DNA of 64,000 bases from positions 115,115,794 to 115,179,793 of the forward strand of contig NC_055991.1 in NCBI RefSeq assembly GCF_018446385.1. Direction: 5' to 3'. The number at the start of each line of letters is the position of its first letter. The first letter of the stretch is position 1. Position numbers and translations under genes: made by a program. This document shows, piece by piece, positions 47,226 to 59,400 of this stretch. The stretch comes from Zingiber officinale. Its lineage: Eukaryota; Streptophyta; Magnoliopsida; Zingiberales; Zingiberaceae. The notes under the pieces are model-generated. The model searched no databases, had not been told where the DNA came from, and worked only from the letters and a program-made list of their open reading frames with translations.

Positions 47226-49614
47226 ATAAAAAAATCTTGAAGGAGTGAACTCCAAGCATGTGTGATCGAGTGGTCGACTGGACTAGCAATCTTGAATATT
47301 GCTAACACTGTTTTACTTTAATATTTTATATCTATTGTGCTAACTTGATGTTGCAAGAAAGTCTTAGTTGATCAAGTTAATTAGACACAAAGCAGGAAAG
47401 TCTATAGAGGACCAGATGCTTGACAGTTAAGGTCAGGTAAATAACTGGAGGAGATAGATCTAGTGAGAATGAGTCCCAATGAGACTATAGACGCTGATTT
47501 AATTTAGATACATTTTGAAAATCTAAGTTGAGACCAAAACTAGATTCTGGCTATGTCAAATAGGATCTAATTCATAAATTTTATTATACAAACTTTGTTT
47601 TATAGGTATTCTTTGTTATTTTGAACTAACATGTTTTGTAGGAGTTAGAACAAAAAATAAGCCTTAGATAAAGCATGCTCAAGGAGCCTTAACTGATTAG
47701 AGGCACCTTGAGTAAGGCACTAGAGGCGCCCTAAATGGATGGAGGCACCTCCGAGTAGATAAACTTTGCGGATGAAGTTTCAGCCATTAGAGGCTCCTTG
47801 AGTTGATTGGAGGCACCTCAGATGGGACTCAAGGTGCCCTCAGAGGATTGAAGGCGCCCCAGGTAGATAAACAACAATGAACTTGAATCAGATCAGATCA
47901 AATAAAGACGCCCTAGGTCATTGGAGGCTCCTCCAATATAGTATAAAAGAAGTCCATGGCCAACTCTTTTCACATAACTTCTTTATAAGCATTCTAGCTC
48001 TTTCTACTACGTTATTTCTCTATTATCGCCTTGTTATGCAACTCTTCTATGCCCAGCTACAGCAGACACTATTGGAGTTGTAAGGTTACAAATAAAGTCT
48101 TACATTGAAAATATATGAAAAATATCATGAACTTATAAGGGAAAGATATCTTCATTGGTATGAGACCTTTCTAGTAAAGCCCAAAAATAAAATCATGAGG
48201 GTTTAGGCTTAAAGTGGATAATATCATACTATTATGAAGATATCTAAATTCTTTTAGTCCTAACAATTGGTATCAGAGTCCAAATTGCAAGAAGGTCTAA
48301 CCGCCGACTATGTACAAGAGCTATGGTCTAATCGAGCCATGTGAGTAGAATATTGACATCGAACAAAGGAAGTGGAGGTTCTTGTGTCTAGATAAAAAGA
48401 ACCATATACCAGGCAAGAAGTCTGTTAGGACTTGTGCGGCCGGCAAGAAAGGATAAATTTCCCTAAAAACAAAATCAAAACTTTCTCGATCTTATAGCTT
48501 AATTAAGACAATCACTTTAAAATAAACTAAAATGCATAAATTAAAAGAGGCTACCGATTTTTACTTGGTTACAACCGGAAAGGTTGTTAATCCAAGACGT
48601 TGAAGGCACTAATCAAATTCTCCTTTCGTCATAGGTGGAGAAGCCTCTTACAAGCATTGGAAGTACATAATTAAAGTAGTAGAATAAAAAAATGAACTCA
48701 TGTACAAGTGATTGTTTGAACTACTGAGACTAGGGCTCTATTTATAGTTTGTTAATCAAATATGATCGTTTGCTGATATGGCGGCTCCGGGTGCCTGGAA
48801 GGGCTTTGGGCACCTGGGTGTTGACAAACTCTATCCACGTCACAATGGCTCGTAACGGCTGCTCTGGATAGAATTTATCTGGTTCGGGTGCTTGGAACAG
48901 CTCCGGGCACCTAGACTGTGTTGACCAACCATCAAACAGAGGCATCAAGGAGGCACCCTAGGCTGCCCCCAGGGGGTCCGAGCACCTAGACTTGGTCTAA
49001 GCGCCCGGATAGTCAACATCTTGTTGACTGTCTGGTTCTCCTTCAATCTTTTCGCTTAGGTAATTTCAGCCATCCGGAATAGGGCTTACCTGAACCCATT
49101 TTCCAGCCTTCTCCTCGAGCAACCTTCCGCTCCAACTTCTCATCCCTCAGAAATGCCACACACTTCATTCTCATCCACCAGAGTACTCTTCCACAGCACT
49201 TCGTCTCTCGGACGCACCGAGCCCTTTGACTCTCTCCCGTGTTGTCCTTCTCGCTAGCTACGTCTTTCACTCAACTTCTTGTGCTCCTAAGTTCCTGCAT
49301 GTTGGTGTAATATCCCTTGGGTCAAGGTTAACCAAGTTGACTAAACTTGAGTTAACTCAAGCTTGAGTCTTGATGTTTGGGTTTCGATGTTTGACAATAT
49401 ATGGAGATTGCAGGTGCAATCATCCGTTTGGGGAGATTGTTAGAACAATTCCCCTCTGGCCAATGTTTAACCAGGTTGACAAGAAGATGAATCAAATAGG
49501 TCAAGGTTGACCAAATACTTGACTAAGAAAGTCCTAACTAGAGGTTAGGCAAGGATAAGTCCAACGGGGAGGTTGGCAAAAAATGAAAATCCAAGTGGGT
49601 CAGTGTTGACCGAA

Positions 49615-50035
49615 CACTTGGTGTTGAAAGCCCTGGTGAGTGAAGCCAGGCAGATGAAAGTCCTGGTGAGTGAAGCCAAGCAGTTAGAAATCCTAATGAG
49701 TGAAGTTAGGTGAAAGCCCTGGTGAGTGAAGACAGACAGTTGGAAATCCTGGTAAGTGAAACTAAGTGAAAGACCTAGTGAGTGAAACTAGGCAGATGAA
49801 AAATCCTAATGAGTGAAGCTAGGTGAAAGACCCGGTGAGTGAAGTCGAGCAGATGGAAAGTCCTCGTAACTGAAGTCAGGCAGGTGGAAAGTCTTAGTGA
49901 GTGAAGCTAGGCAGTTGGAAAATTCCTGGTGAGTGAAACTAAATGAAAAGGCCTAGCGAGTGAAGCTAGGCAGTTGAAAAATTCCTGGTAAGTAAAGCCA
50001 GGTCAAAAACCCTGGTAAGTAAAACCAAGCATGAG
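49615..50035. repeat. Tandem repeat with 'tggtgagtgaag'
   Basis: More than ten diverged units of ~30-40 bp ('gaaagtcctggtgagtgaag' type). Confidence 0.88.
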
Positions 50036-50284
50036 AAAAATCTAAGTGGATCAAGGAGGACCGCACTTAGTGATTGGAAGTCCAATGAGAAGTTGGAAAA
50101 GGGAAAGTCCATATGGGTCAAAGGTTGACCGAACACTTGGTGGTCGTAAGACCGATAGGGAGTTGGCATGGAACTAGGAAGTTCAGACATAGCAAACTTT
50201 CGAAGGCCATAACTTTTGACTCGGATATCAGAATAAGGTGATCTTAGATGTGAAACAAAGCTCATTTCGAGCTATATACATTTT

Positions 50285-50740
50285 TCTACTTTTCAATTGA
50301 TTGGCCAATCAATTAGGGGGGAAATCGATCATCCAATCGATTGGTTAACGAAGAAATGGGCCAAAATGTCTTGATCGATTGGATAATCGATCAAGATCTT
50401 CCCCAATCGATTGGTCAATCGATTGGGAGAGTTTGGGAGCAAACATCAAGGTTTTAAATTGATTGGGTGATCAATTGAAGCTGTCAATCGATCAAGTGAT
50501 CGATTGAGAGCGTTTCTTCGTGACAAATAGTGAGTTTCCCAATCGATTGGGAGAAGATTTTTGCAAAGCACAGTGAAAGCACAGAGGTGCTCTGAATCAA
50601 TCGGTCAATCGATTCAAGCCTCCCTAATCAATTGGTCAATCGATTGGGATATGACCATTGTACAAATTACGAAGTTTGGACTATTGGGGTCGCTGAAATC
50701 TGACATGGCAATCGATTGGGAGCAGACCCAATCGATTAGG
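50285..50740. promoter_or_regulatory. Cluster of CAATCGATTG palindromes
   Basis: At least ten copies of caatcgattg or close variants, often in pairs 'caatcgattggtcaatcgat'. A different palindrome from the Sirevirus at 1451 but in the same LTR position and of the same kind, so probably another Sirevirus lineage. Confidence 0.75.
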
Positions 50741-52218
50741 AGCCCTAAAAGCACAGATATAAAGGTGATGATGAGTTCAAACACCGGATCTCTCTCATCC
50801 ATCTTCTCCGCCAGTTCTTGGAAGTCTTGGGAGGAAAAGTGTTGCTACATTTCTCATCTTCAAGAGGCATTCAAAGCAAGAAAAGCTCAAGGATTCAAGG
50901 TTCAAAGTGTCAAGTCATTTGTTATTTGTATTTACGTTTTGTTTCCTTGTTTCGAGTTGTATTTTCTTGTTCTTGAGTTCTAGAGGTTTCTCCACCTCCA
51001 GTAGTTATTGAGAAGGAGAAAGGAGTATTTTTCATTGTGGAGAGTGAATCGTGTGTGGATTATTGGATTAGTCACCTCTTCTTGAAGTGTATACCAAGTA
51101 AATCTATGTGTTAGCATTGGAGATTTTGCTTCAAGTTTATTCCGCTGCAAATCAACAACTCTAAAGCAAGAGAACAAGCGCGATGAGCTATTCCCCCCCC
51201 CCCCCCCTCAAACTCTGAAGTGACTCAACATTGCACACTCAGACACAAGACATCAAATACACACAGGACCCAACTTAACTCAGTTAACAATATCAAAATT
51301 ATCTCGGGGTACCTACAAAGTCTTGGCGGACAGCCAGGCAAAGAAGTCCTAGTTGCGTTTAGGCAAGAAAGACCTAGTAAGTCAGTAGGACTAAGGGGCA
51401 GGAAGACGTAGTAGGTTGGTTGGGCCGAGGGGCAGGAGTTAAGACATGGTGGGTCAATGATCGGGCGTTAAATGGATAGAATTTCCGCTAGAGGGGGGTC
51501 TGTGGTCCTTTATATGAGAAGAGGATTATTAGGGTAGGAAGGTTGCAAACAAAGTCCCACATTGAAAATACATGGAAAATATCATGGGCTTATAAAATAA
51601 AAATATCTCCATTAGTATAAGGTCTTTGGGTAAAACCCAAAAACAAAACCATAAAAGTTTATACTCAAAGTGGACAATATCATACTATTGTAAAGATATT
51701 TAAACTCCTTCGGTTCTAACAGACACGCCAACACCGAGCTTTGTTCTTCAACTATATTTTTTTGTTGGTAAACTTTGTATTAAGTTAATTTTATATTATT
51801 CTTGTATAAGAAAGTGTAACTTGTTACACTTTCTTCATTTGTAACATAGGTTCGATTTTTAGTGAATTGCCCAATCGATACAGTCCAACAAATTATAAGT
51901 CCTAGAGTAGGAGTCATTAAAAATTCTAAACCAAGTAAAACCAACACACATACTTATTTTTCATTGTGCTTTTATTACTTAATTTTTCCCACTGCATACT
52001 TAGTTTTTGACAAATTTTTAAAACCCAAAAGAAAAGTTTTAAAATGAGATTCGTCCTCCCTCTCTCGTTTGTTTTGCTCCTACAATTGATGTCAAATTAG
52101 GGTCGCTCTAAATTGGTGAAATCACCATTCAAGGGATGAGAAGTCAGAAGGAATCCTGTTCGAGGAAATTTTTTAAAACGAGATTCACCCTCTCTCTCTC
52201 GTTCATTTCGATCCTACA

Positions 52219-52440
52219 CAAAGGTACTCCTCCATTTCCTCACAATCTTTGTTCTTGAGCATTTCGAAACCAAGTTTTATACAAAGCATAATATCAAAAT
52301 TGGTTTTAAAGAATACCTTAATTTTCTTTTTTCATATCATGAATTCGCTCTTGAACTTCAGTGGGTAGATACTAGATTCGGACATTCTTCTTGTTGCTTT
52401 AGTCAGTGATTAGTCATTCTAAAGTAATTGGACTCTGATG
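52219..52440 (-). pseudogene. Element M gag, first piece
   Basis: Minus strand: after a decayed primer site ('acatcagagtcc', about 52443-52430) comes a gag start with 'MSESSIYPLKFKSEFMI' and 'KKKIKVFFKTNFDIML', parallel to element E at 30263. It is cut by H at 'caaag'. Confidence 0.78.
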
Positions 52441-52445
52441 TCGCT

Positions 52446-52690
52446 TGTTGAATCAGGTGGACCAGCTAAAGGGTGTGATAGCCTGCAATTTGAAATTCAA
52501 AATCTCTTGCTTTCTAACTAGTAAGGACACAATTAAATAAAAAATAAATAACATAAAATGAAAAGGGACTCAAAATTTACTTGATTATAACTTAAATGAT
52601 TGTTAATTCAAGATATTAGAAGTGCACTGAGAAAAACTTCTTCGACAGAGGTCGGAGGAAAAGAAGCTCCTTATAGTAATTGAACTCTTA
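52446..52690 (-). repeat. Element M 5' LTR, truncated
   Basis: Matches 16878-17120 of the 3' LTR ('cttgcaatttgaaattcaaa', 'taaataacataaaat', 'gtgcactgagaaaaactt') and loses similarity at about 52690. The remaining ~730 bp are absent. Confidence 0.8.
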
Positions 52691-54950
52691 TTCGACAAGT
52701 GTTATTAGAATAATTAACTAGAATATAATCCTGGTCTCAAGGAAATCATACTCACATTGAGCCTAATTTGAATCAGATCAAGGCTATAGTAGTACAAATC
52801 AATACCATCAGCGGTGCTAATCTAATTGACTTGTGATGTTGATTTTTAAGTTATATATGTGTGCGAGCTCGCATGCATGGGAATTTTATGTTGCACATCG
52901 CCCCGTGCATGACGCGCAACACGACTAAGAGCATTGGTCGCCCCCCCTCCATTACGCACAAGGATGACCATCAAAGTTAAATAAATATTCCGGATAAACT
53001 AAATGATCAAGGTAGTGGATAGAGGAAGATGAATAGCTAAAAATTTATTTGTGTGAAACATAAATAAAAGAATTAATACGTAATAGAAAAATAAAAATAA
53101 GGCAAACAATGCTAACCCAGATATTTAACTTAGTTCGGTGCTCCGAGTCTTATTTTGTGGTTTACCAACTCTTAAGATGCTTCTAGGAATTCTCACTAGT
53201 CTGATCTTCTTCCAAAGGTTGTTTTTTTATTCCTTTTACAATAAAGCTAAAATAAGAAAAACAAAATGGAGCCATAAAATTATTATACAATAATAGTTTG
53301 ATTGTTGTTGAAAGAACTCCTTTTGTTTTTATATTTATAATCTTCAAAAAAAAATTGTATAACCTTCACACTATTATTTTATTCTATTTCAATCAACTCA
53401 AATCCTTGATAGTTAACTTGGATGTTGCCTCCAATCAACTGAATACTTGTGTAGTCGAATTAACAAATATTAGTCGACTTAGATGATTATTGTTGTGAAA
53501 TTATTATGGAATGTATGCTTTCATCAATTAACTCAAGACCTTTTCAATCAACTCATTCAAACAAAATATAAGTTTTCTAATAGTCAACTCAAATCACTCT
53601 AATTGACTAAATTACCTTTCAATTGATTCAAGTTGAAATAAAATCCTTTCATTTGCAAGTGCAACATCTTAAGTGGGTTTCGGAGTTAACTCAACTTTTC
53701 AATCAATTAAACCTAACTTCCAACCAATTAAATCAGCTAGTTAAGACTTAAATCATTGATTAAACCCATAAAAATATTGATTTCTTAGTTGTGAGTTCAT
53801 GCTCATGTAAAAATCTACTTCAAATCCAAGATTACAAGTACTGTCGTAATCTCTTACATTTCACATGCCAAGATACCTCACCCTATAGTTTTTTTTCCCG
53901 TCTATTAAGAGTCACTTCTAAGACTTCTTTGACTTCCTAAGAGGCCTCACCTCTCAGTCTTTCTCACCTTCTAATCTTCTTTATCTATTAAGAGGCTTAG
54001 CCTCCAATTCTTTCTTAACTACCAAGACGTCTTGCCTCTGGATTTTCTTTATCTATGAAGAAGAGGCCTCGACTTTATATCTTCTTTTGCAAGAGGTTTT
54101 GTCTTTAATTTAGATCTTCCTCTTCAACACTTATCGCACTTGAACATCTTGACAATTTTTATTGATTTTCTTAAACTTTTCCATTCGATAGGGTCTTCTT
54201 AGACCTCTCTATCTACCAAGGACTTCTTCGTCTAACAAACATTTGATCAATTTTTATATGGATTTCGTCACCTATCAATTCCCATTGGACTTTCTTATCT
54301 ACCAATGTTTATTAGACTTCTCTACGTCTTCCAATATATAAGCAACTTTGATTTACTTAGATTTTCCAACAAATCTATAATTACCTATTAAGTTTTTTAC
54401 ACTTACATTTTTAACAAACTCATTAGTGAATACAATATTAACCTAATTTGAATCTTCTATCAAATACCCCAAACTCAACCACTTAAGACATGATTGCATC
54501 AATATTATATGAAACATCACACACACAAAATTAATCTTCTTTGCAAACTCATAAATCTACCTTCACTAACCCTGTTATTTGTAGGATGCGACAACTAAAC
54601 CAAGAGACTCTATATATACTCTAATGGAGCAAATGATAGAAATTACGTAAGAGATACATTGCTACATGTCTTTTTTTCTAATATTTTTAAATTATGATAA
54701 TACTTTCTATTACTAAATTTCTCACCTCGAGCAGAGCCAGGTCAGGACCAACTAGGACCATGCTCATGCAAGGTCGAGGTCTTGCATCAACCTCCGTAGC
54801 ATCCATCACGGTTCGAGCTGGCCCAACATGAACCGGGCCATGCTTTCTTACAGAAACCAGACCAACACTGAACAATACAGAGAAATGTTGTGAAGGAGCA
54901 ATGGCAAAGGCAAATGAGACGGTAAAAGAAATGCAAACTGATCCAGTCGA
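52691..54950. other. Decayed repeat sequence, no gene seen
   Basis: About 53000-53250 resembles a minus-strand LTR end ('gaatagct', 'ttcggtgctccgagtct'). About 53880-54310 has CT-rich ~50-bp imperfect repeats ('aagaggcttagcctcc', 'ttctttatctat'). No ORF in this stretch looks coding. Probably the relic of another LTR element. Confidence 0.45.
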
Positions 54951-56427
54951 AGACCGAGTGGTTGTATCTTGAAATTTACAGAGCTATAAAAATATGAACA
55001 TTTCAAACTCATGAGAAGAGAATAAAGTTTTGGTCCTATCTAATAATATTTTTTGCAGTAATAAGAGTTGATTTATGGACCTTGTTTTCAATAAAATACA
55101 AACAGGAAAATGAACATAAGACGCAACAAATACACATTAATGCAGCTTAAATATTAAGAAATGGCAAGAGTAAAAATGATTTACGACATTTCAAATTAAA
55201 AATGAAATAAAATGATGATGAAAAAGAAAGCGACCTTGCTTTATCAAAATAGGAAGTGGAAATACTTCAGGGATTGGCAATCATCTTCTAAGAGCATGAA
55301 GACTATCTTTAATGAGCATGATAAAGTTGGCTTATTTAGTGGATTGTTATTAGGAAGAGGAGATGTTTAACTTGTGCTGTCCCACTCTTAACTTGAAAAA
55401 AAAAAAAACATACTCCAACATCAGAACTAACTTTTGCAATTGAAGTCCAAAAGGACCAACCATAAGTGGAATTTGCTGAATGGAAGGTGAATTGGATGCT
55501 ATAATTGAAGTATGTCCTCTTGTGCCAAAACATCTGCAACAATAGGACTTGCAGAGAAGAAAGAGCTTTCCATTTCCTGACCAATAAATGAGTTAGCAAG
55601 TGGTCCTCTGCCAGTGCTAACTCCTATTCAAGATTCAAAGACATGGCAATCTGGCTTTTGATTTCCCAAAAAAGCCAAACAATCTCTGTAATCATCATTG
55701 GAGTCAATCTAGTTTGCTTTTGATTTCCCAAGAAAGCTAAACAATTTCTGTCATCATCATTGAAGGCCCTGCAAGCAGAGAAACTTGTGCAAAACATTGC
55801 ATCAGTTAACAGAAAAAGAATTCGACAACTGGTCATAATCAAAGAAATCAAAGTGGTACAATCTGTTCAGTTGTAATATTTCAGGAGGCTGCAGTGTTCA
55901 AGTTGGTTCCACATAGCAATGGAATGCACTGTTAAACTTCATCTTCCTAGTTACCTTTCAATAATTAAGAAAATACACCGCAACCAGGTATATAACCAAA
56001 AAAAATTTAATGCAATTTCACACTTTTAGTTGAAAACACACGATCAATAATATTCAGCTGGTTGACATGTTGAAGCCATTAATCTACATTTTGCATTGAT
56101 CTTCATTCACAAGAATGTCAAAAAAATGGTAGTAGTCGTAAATTTCTTCTTCCTAACCTGGCTCCCGATCAATTAAGTGGAATAACTCGCCTCAGCAGGG
56201 AATGGGCTGCTACTATGTGAGTATATAGATCATTGGAAATGTTTCTTCCTTGCAGAATCTCCGAACATGAACAGAGTATTTTCTTCTAAGCAATCTGATC
56301 AGACATAAATACACAAGTCAATCAGATGTTCAGATCTATGTTGGTTTTGAGGGCCATGGGAAAATTTTGGGAAATCCAATGCAATGCAAGAGCTACTACG
56401 AACAAACTATCACTGTGAATTATCAAT
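54951..56427. other. 3' side of the TPS gene, no convincing gene
   Basis: Mixed-composition sequence. A ~60-bp direct duplication is visible at about 55645-55705 and 55712-55770 ('ttgatttcccaa.aaagc', 'aacaatttctgt.atcatcattg'). A minus-strand 'ttttttttttcaag' at 55400-55385 resembles a 3' splice site, followed by a short open stretch. I cannot assign these to a gene. The TPS transcript end should lie in the first few hundred bases below 56428. Confidence 0.4.
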
Positions 56428-59400
56428 TTAGATCTGAGTGGATGGGGGTAGTTCAATTGTCTCCTCGAACGAAATGGAAGACTCAGAGGCATCAGCAAGT
56501 GCTGAAAGTGTGTGTAAGACAGCATTTGTATCATCCAAGTAATAGCGAGCCTTGCTTGGCTTCTGGCCAACAGTGCAACCAAACATTAACGCATTAGAAG
56601 CTACCATATCCTTTGCTACTACACCAGAAATGCCTTCAAACATGTCCTCATCTGACCTGTCATCCCCAATGCACAGCAAAAAATCAGCTGGTCTTCCCTT
56701 TGCAGCCATTGACGACAGAATTTTCTCTGCTACTAGGCCTTTGCTAACTCCCTGTAAAAGCAACAGCAGCACGATGAAACAGACGAAAGCTAACAATGCA
56801 AAATTTGAAGAAAATTGATTCAACAGTAATTTGCAACGGTATGTGAGATACAACGAAACCTTAGGATTGAAAATCATATATAAAAGAACTTTAACTCTAA
56901 TGATAGATCAGTTATTTCAGAATAAATGACACAGCACAGGGCATGATGCCTCTGAGATTAGTGATGATTACAAACTTAGTACAGTATGGAAAAGCATACC
57001 TGAGGTTTAACTTCAACAATAAACTTGCCACTCTTCACAGTGACAGGTTCATTTGTAAGTACACTCTCTAAATGATCCAGCATTTCCTTTGCCTGGGAAG
57101 ACCCAAACCCAGGCTCTGCATCCCTATGATGCCAAACTAAAGCACTTTCTTTGGTTTCAATAGCAGATCCATCAGTAGACTCTGTATACAGTTTCATCAC
57201 GGGTTCAGCAATCTGCATCCATGAAAAATCCATGGCCTGGCTATGGGTTTCCCATCCTTCATGTTGAGTCCACCTGCATATATTGAGATGACACGAGCAT
57301 ATTAATATATGAATGTGTTTATCCTTCCACTTATTAAATAGTATACCTAAAAACAATGTAGAACATTAGAGACTATGCACATCGGTAATAATGAGATTCA
57401 CATTAGCATGTATTAGAAAGGCGATAGCTTCCTTTGGGTAATTACTGGTGATCATGAATGTTTGGACTATGTAAAGCAGAATTTGAAGAAATCAGAAAAC
57501 AATTTCTTAGTGTTGTTAGACAACTTAAATTTAGCTCAACTGCAAATTAACATGCGCAATTGTTTGAATTAAAGAAAAAAAGACTTCTTGTATTCAGTAC
57601 ACAGCTATGTGTGCATTATATACTTGGTGTAGAACATTTTGTGCATTGTTTCAACTCATAACTTACTATGCTGTATGTAACTTTTTTCTTTTTCATATGT
57701 TTTCCTCACTCAGTAAGCAGGCAAATGTCAATGATCTCTCTTCATATGCATTCTCCAAGTAGAATATAAATTTATGTACTTCACGGTCAATGGTTCCTCA
57801 TCATAAACAGCATGAAACAACAAAAGAAATGATTAAATCTGTTAGACTATTTATGCAGCAATTGAGCATGTACCATATACCGAATGATGAAATTTCTATA
57901 ATTTGTTAGGTCTCACTTCTAATTGGAATGTTCTTAGATGCTTTTTTTTTAATGGAATGTAAAATATCATAAACCAAGGAGAGAGTACCTAATGAAGTAT
58001 CCATGTTCTGCTGCAATTCCAAGTTCCTCGCATGGTGAAAACCAATCATTTAGATTTTGCCGGCCTCTTCCACTGACAATAAAAACTACATTGTTCTTAT
58101 CTTCACAAAGAGTATTGACTATCCTAATAACTTCTAGGTTAGGCTTTTTGTTGATGGATGTTTGTGGCACCAATGTTCCATCATAATCCAGTAAGATAGC
58201 CCTACTCTTAGAATTTGTATAAGCTGAGACAATTTGTTCAGCATCAAGCTTTCTAAAATTGGGATCCATTGCCACCACCCTGAATCCAAATCCAAGACCA
58301 ATTCCCCAACTGCTCCTCCTGAAATGGTCCTTGCAGGTTCTCTCCAAGTCCTGCATGAAGCTCTTTGACCAATAAGCGACATCATGAGTTTTGACATAAC
58401 GGTAGTGTTTCTCATGTCGTAATTGTTTCTCCCCATCAGAAAGGGAGATAGCCTCATTCATTGCTTCCCCAGTGGTCTCTATATTCCATGGGTTGACTCG
58501 AATCGCACCGCTAAGAGAGGGAGAGCAACCAATGAATTCTGAGACCACCAGCATGCTCTTGTTTGGGTCATTTGCCACTGAGTCATTGGAGTCAAATGCC
58601 CCTTGTCTGCAAACAATGTACTCATAGGGAGTCAAGTTCAAGCCGTCCCTAACAGCAGTGACAACTACACAGTCCGCAATAGTATAGTAAGCAATCTTCT
58701 CAACCGCCGACATGGGTCGCTCGATGAGAACCACTGGGCTGTACCCTTCATGACCGAAGGTCGCATTGATCCTTTGACAGCTCTCCTCAATCTCGTCCTG
58801 GATCTCTTTGAGATCCTTTCCTTGGGCCCTTGCTGGATTGGCAATTTGGACGAGGACTGCTCTCCCCTGCCACTTGGGGTGAAGTTTTAGCATCTGCTCA
58901 AAAGCAAGCAGCTTGAGGTTGATCCCTTTGAATAAGTCCATGTCGTCGACGCCGAGGAGAACGGTTTTTCCGTCAAACTGCTGGCGAAGCTCGTTTACCC
59001 GCCACTCCTTGTCGGGGAGGCGGAGCATGGACTGAAGCTGGCTCATGTGGATGCCGACGGGTAAAATCTTGATCCCGATGGTGCGACCAAAGTAGTCCAG
59101 GCCGATGTAGCCACGCTTGGATTGGTATTCGATGCCAAGCATGCGGCTGCAGCAGGAGAGGAAGTGGCGGGCGTAGTCAAATGTGTGGAAGCCGATGAGG
59201 TCGCAGTTGAGGAGGGCTTTGAGGATCTCCTCGCGAAAGGGGAGAGTGCGGTAGATCTCAGAAGAAGGGAACGGGACGTGGAGGAAAAAGCCCATCCGGA
59301 GGCGATTGAAGCGGCGGCGGAGAAAAGTTGGGAGGGCCATAAGGTGGTAGTCGTGGATCCAGACGTAGTCGTCTTCCGGGTTGATCACCTCGATCACCTT

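Larger units (their letters stand above)
49300..51230 (+). mobile_element. LTR remnant nested in the solo LTR (fifth layer)
   Basis: TSD ctgca (49295-49299) / ttgca (51231-51235), one mismatch. It starts tgttggtgta and ends gactcaaca. Near 49424-49440 'tttggggagat' is followed by a second LTR-like start 'tgttagaacaattcccc', similar to the first. The piece therefore looks like the start of one LTR joined, through a polypurine tract, to a nearly whole second LTR. It contains 'gtgagtgaagc' repeats and a caatcgattg palindrome cluster. Confidence 0.78.
48423..51317 (-). mobile_element. Solo LTR of the M/E family, nested in the TRIM
   Basis: Perfect TSD aagtc at 48418-48422 and 51318-51322. On the minus strand it starts tgtaggtacc and ends cctaaca. 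Without its own insertion it is about 0.96 kb, matching M and E LTR length and sequence ('gagttaagttgggtcc', 'acttggttacaacc' complement). Confidence 0.87.
48070..51721 (+). mobile_element. TRIM-like element nested in H
   Basis: Perfect TSD gacac at 48065-48069 and 51722-51726. The LTRs are 196 bp (48070-48265) and 195 bp (51527-51721). Primer site tggtatcagagtcc starts at 48268 and a purine tract gagaagaggat lies just before the second LTR. Without the solo LTR inside it, the whole element is about 750 bp with ~360 bp of non-coding interior, the size of a TRIM. A solo LTR of the same family is at 15826-16021. Confidence 0.88.
46699..52218 (+). mobile_element. Element H: LTR element with internal deletion, nested in M
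   Basis: Perfect TSD caaag at 46694-46698 and 52219-52223. The 5' LTR runs from tgttaatgca (46699) to ctaca at 52084 (about 1.73 kb without the TRIM). A decayed primer site (ttgatgtcaaatt, from 52086), ~80 bp of internal sequence and only the last ~54 bp of the 3' LTR (about 52165-52218) follow. Both outer ends survive although the body is gone. It is related to the LTR of element A. Confidence 0.83.
16878..52690 (-). mobile_element. Element M: gag-only copia-type retroelement, host of the nest
   Basis: Minus-strand element. Its 3' LTR is 16878-17854, its polypurine tract (reverse complement of atcctcccattttt) is 17855-17868, and its 5' LTR begins at 52446 next to a decayed primer site. Between them gag is recoverable in four pieces (52440-52219, 46693-46028, 21792-21593, 19077-18870), each interrupted by a later insertion. 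After gag comes ~1 kb of AT-rich spacer and then the polypurine tract; no pol is visible. The 5' LTR is cut off near 52690, so the right boundary is approximate. Confidence 0.8.

Noticed and set aside
54687..54875. Minus-strand ORF of 62 codons
   Set aside because: No recognisable family, short, in decayed repeat sequence.
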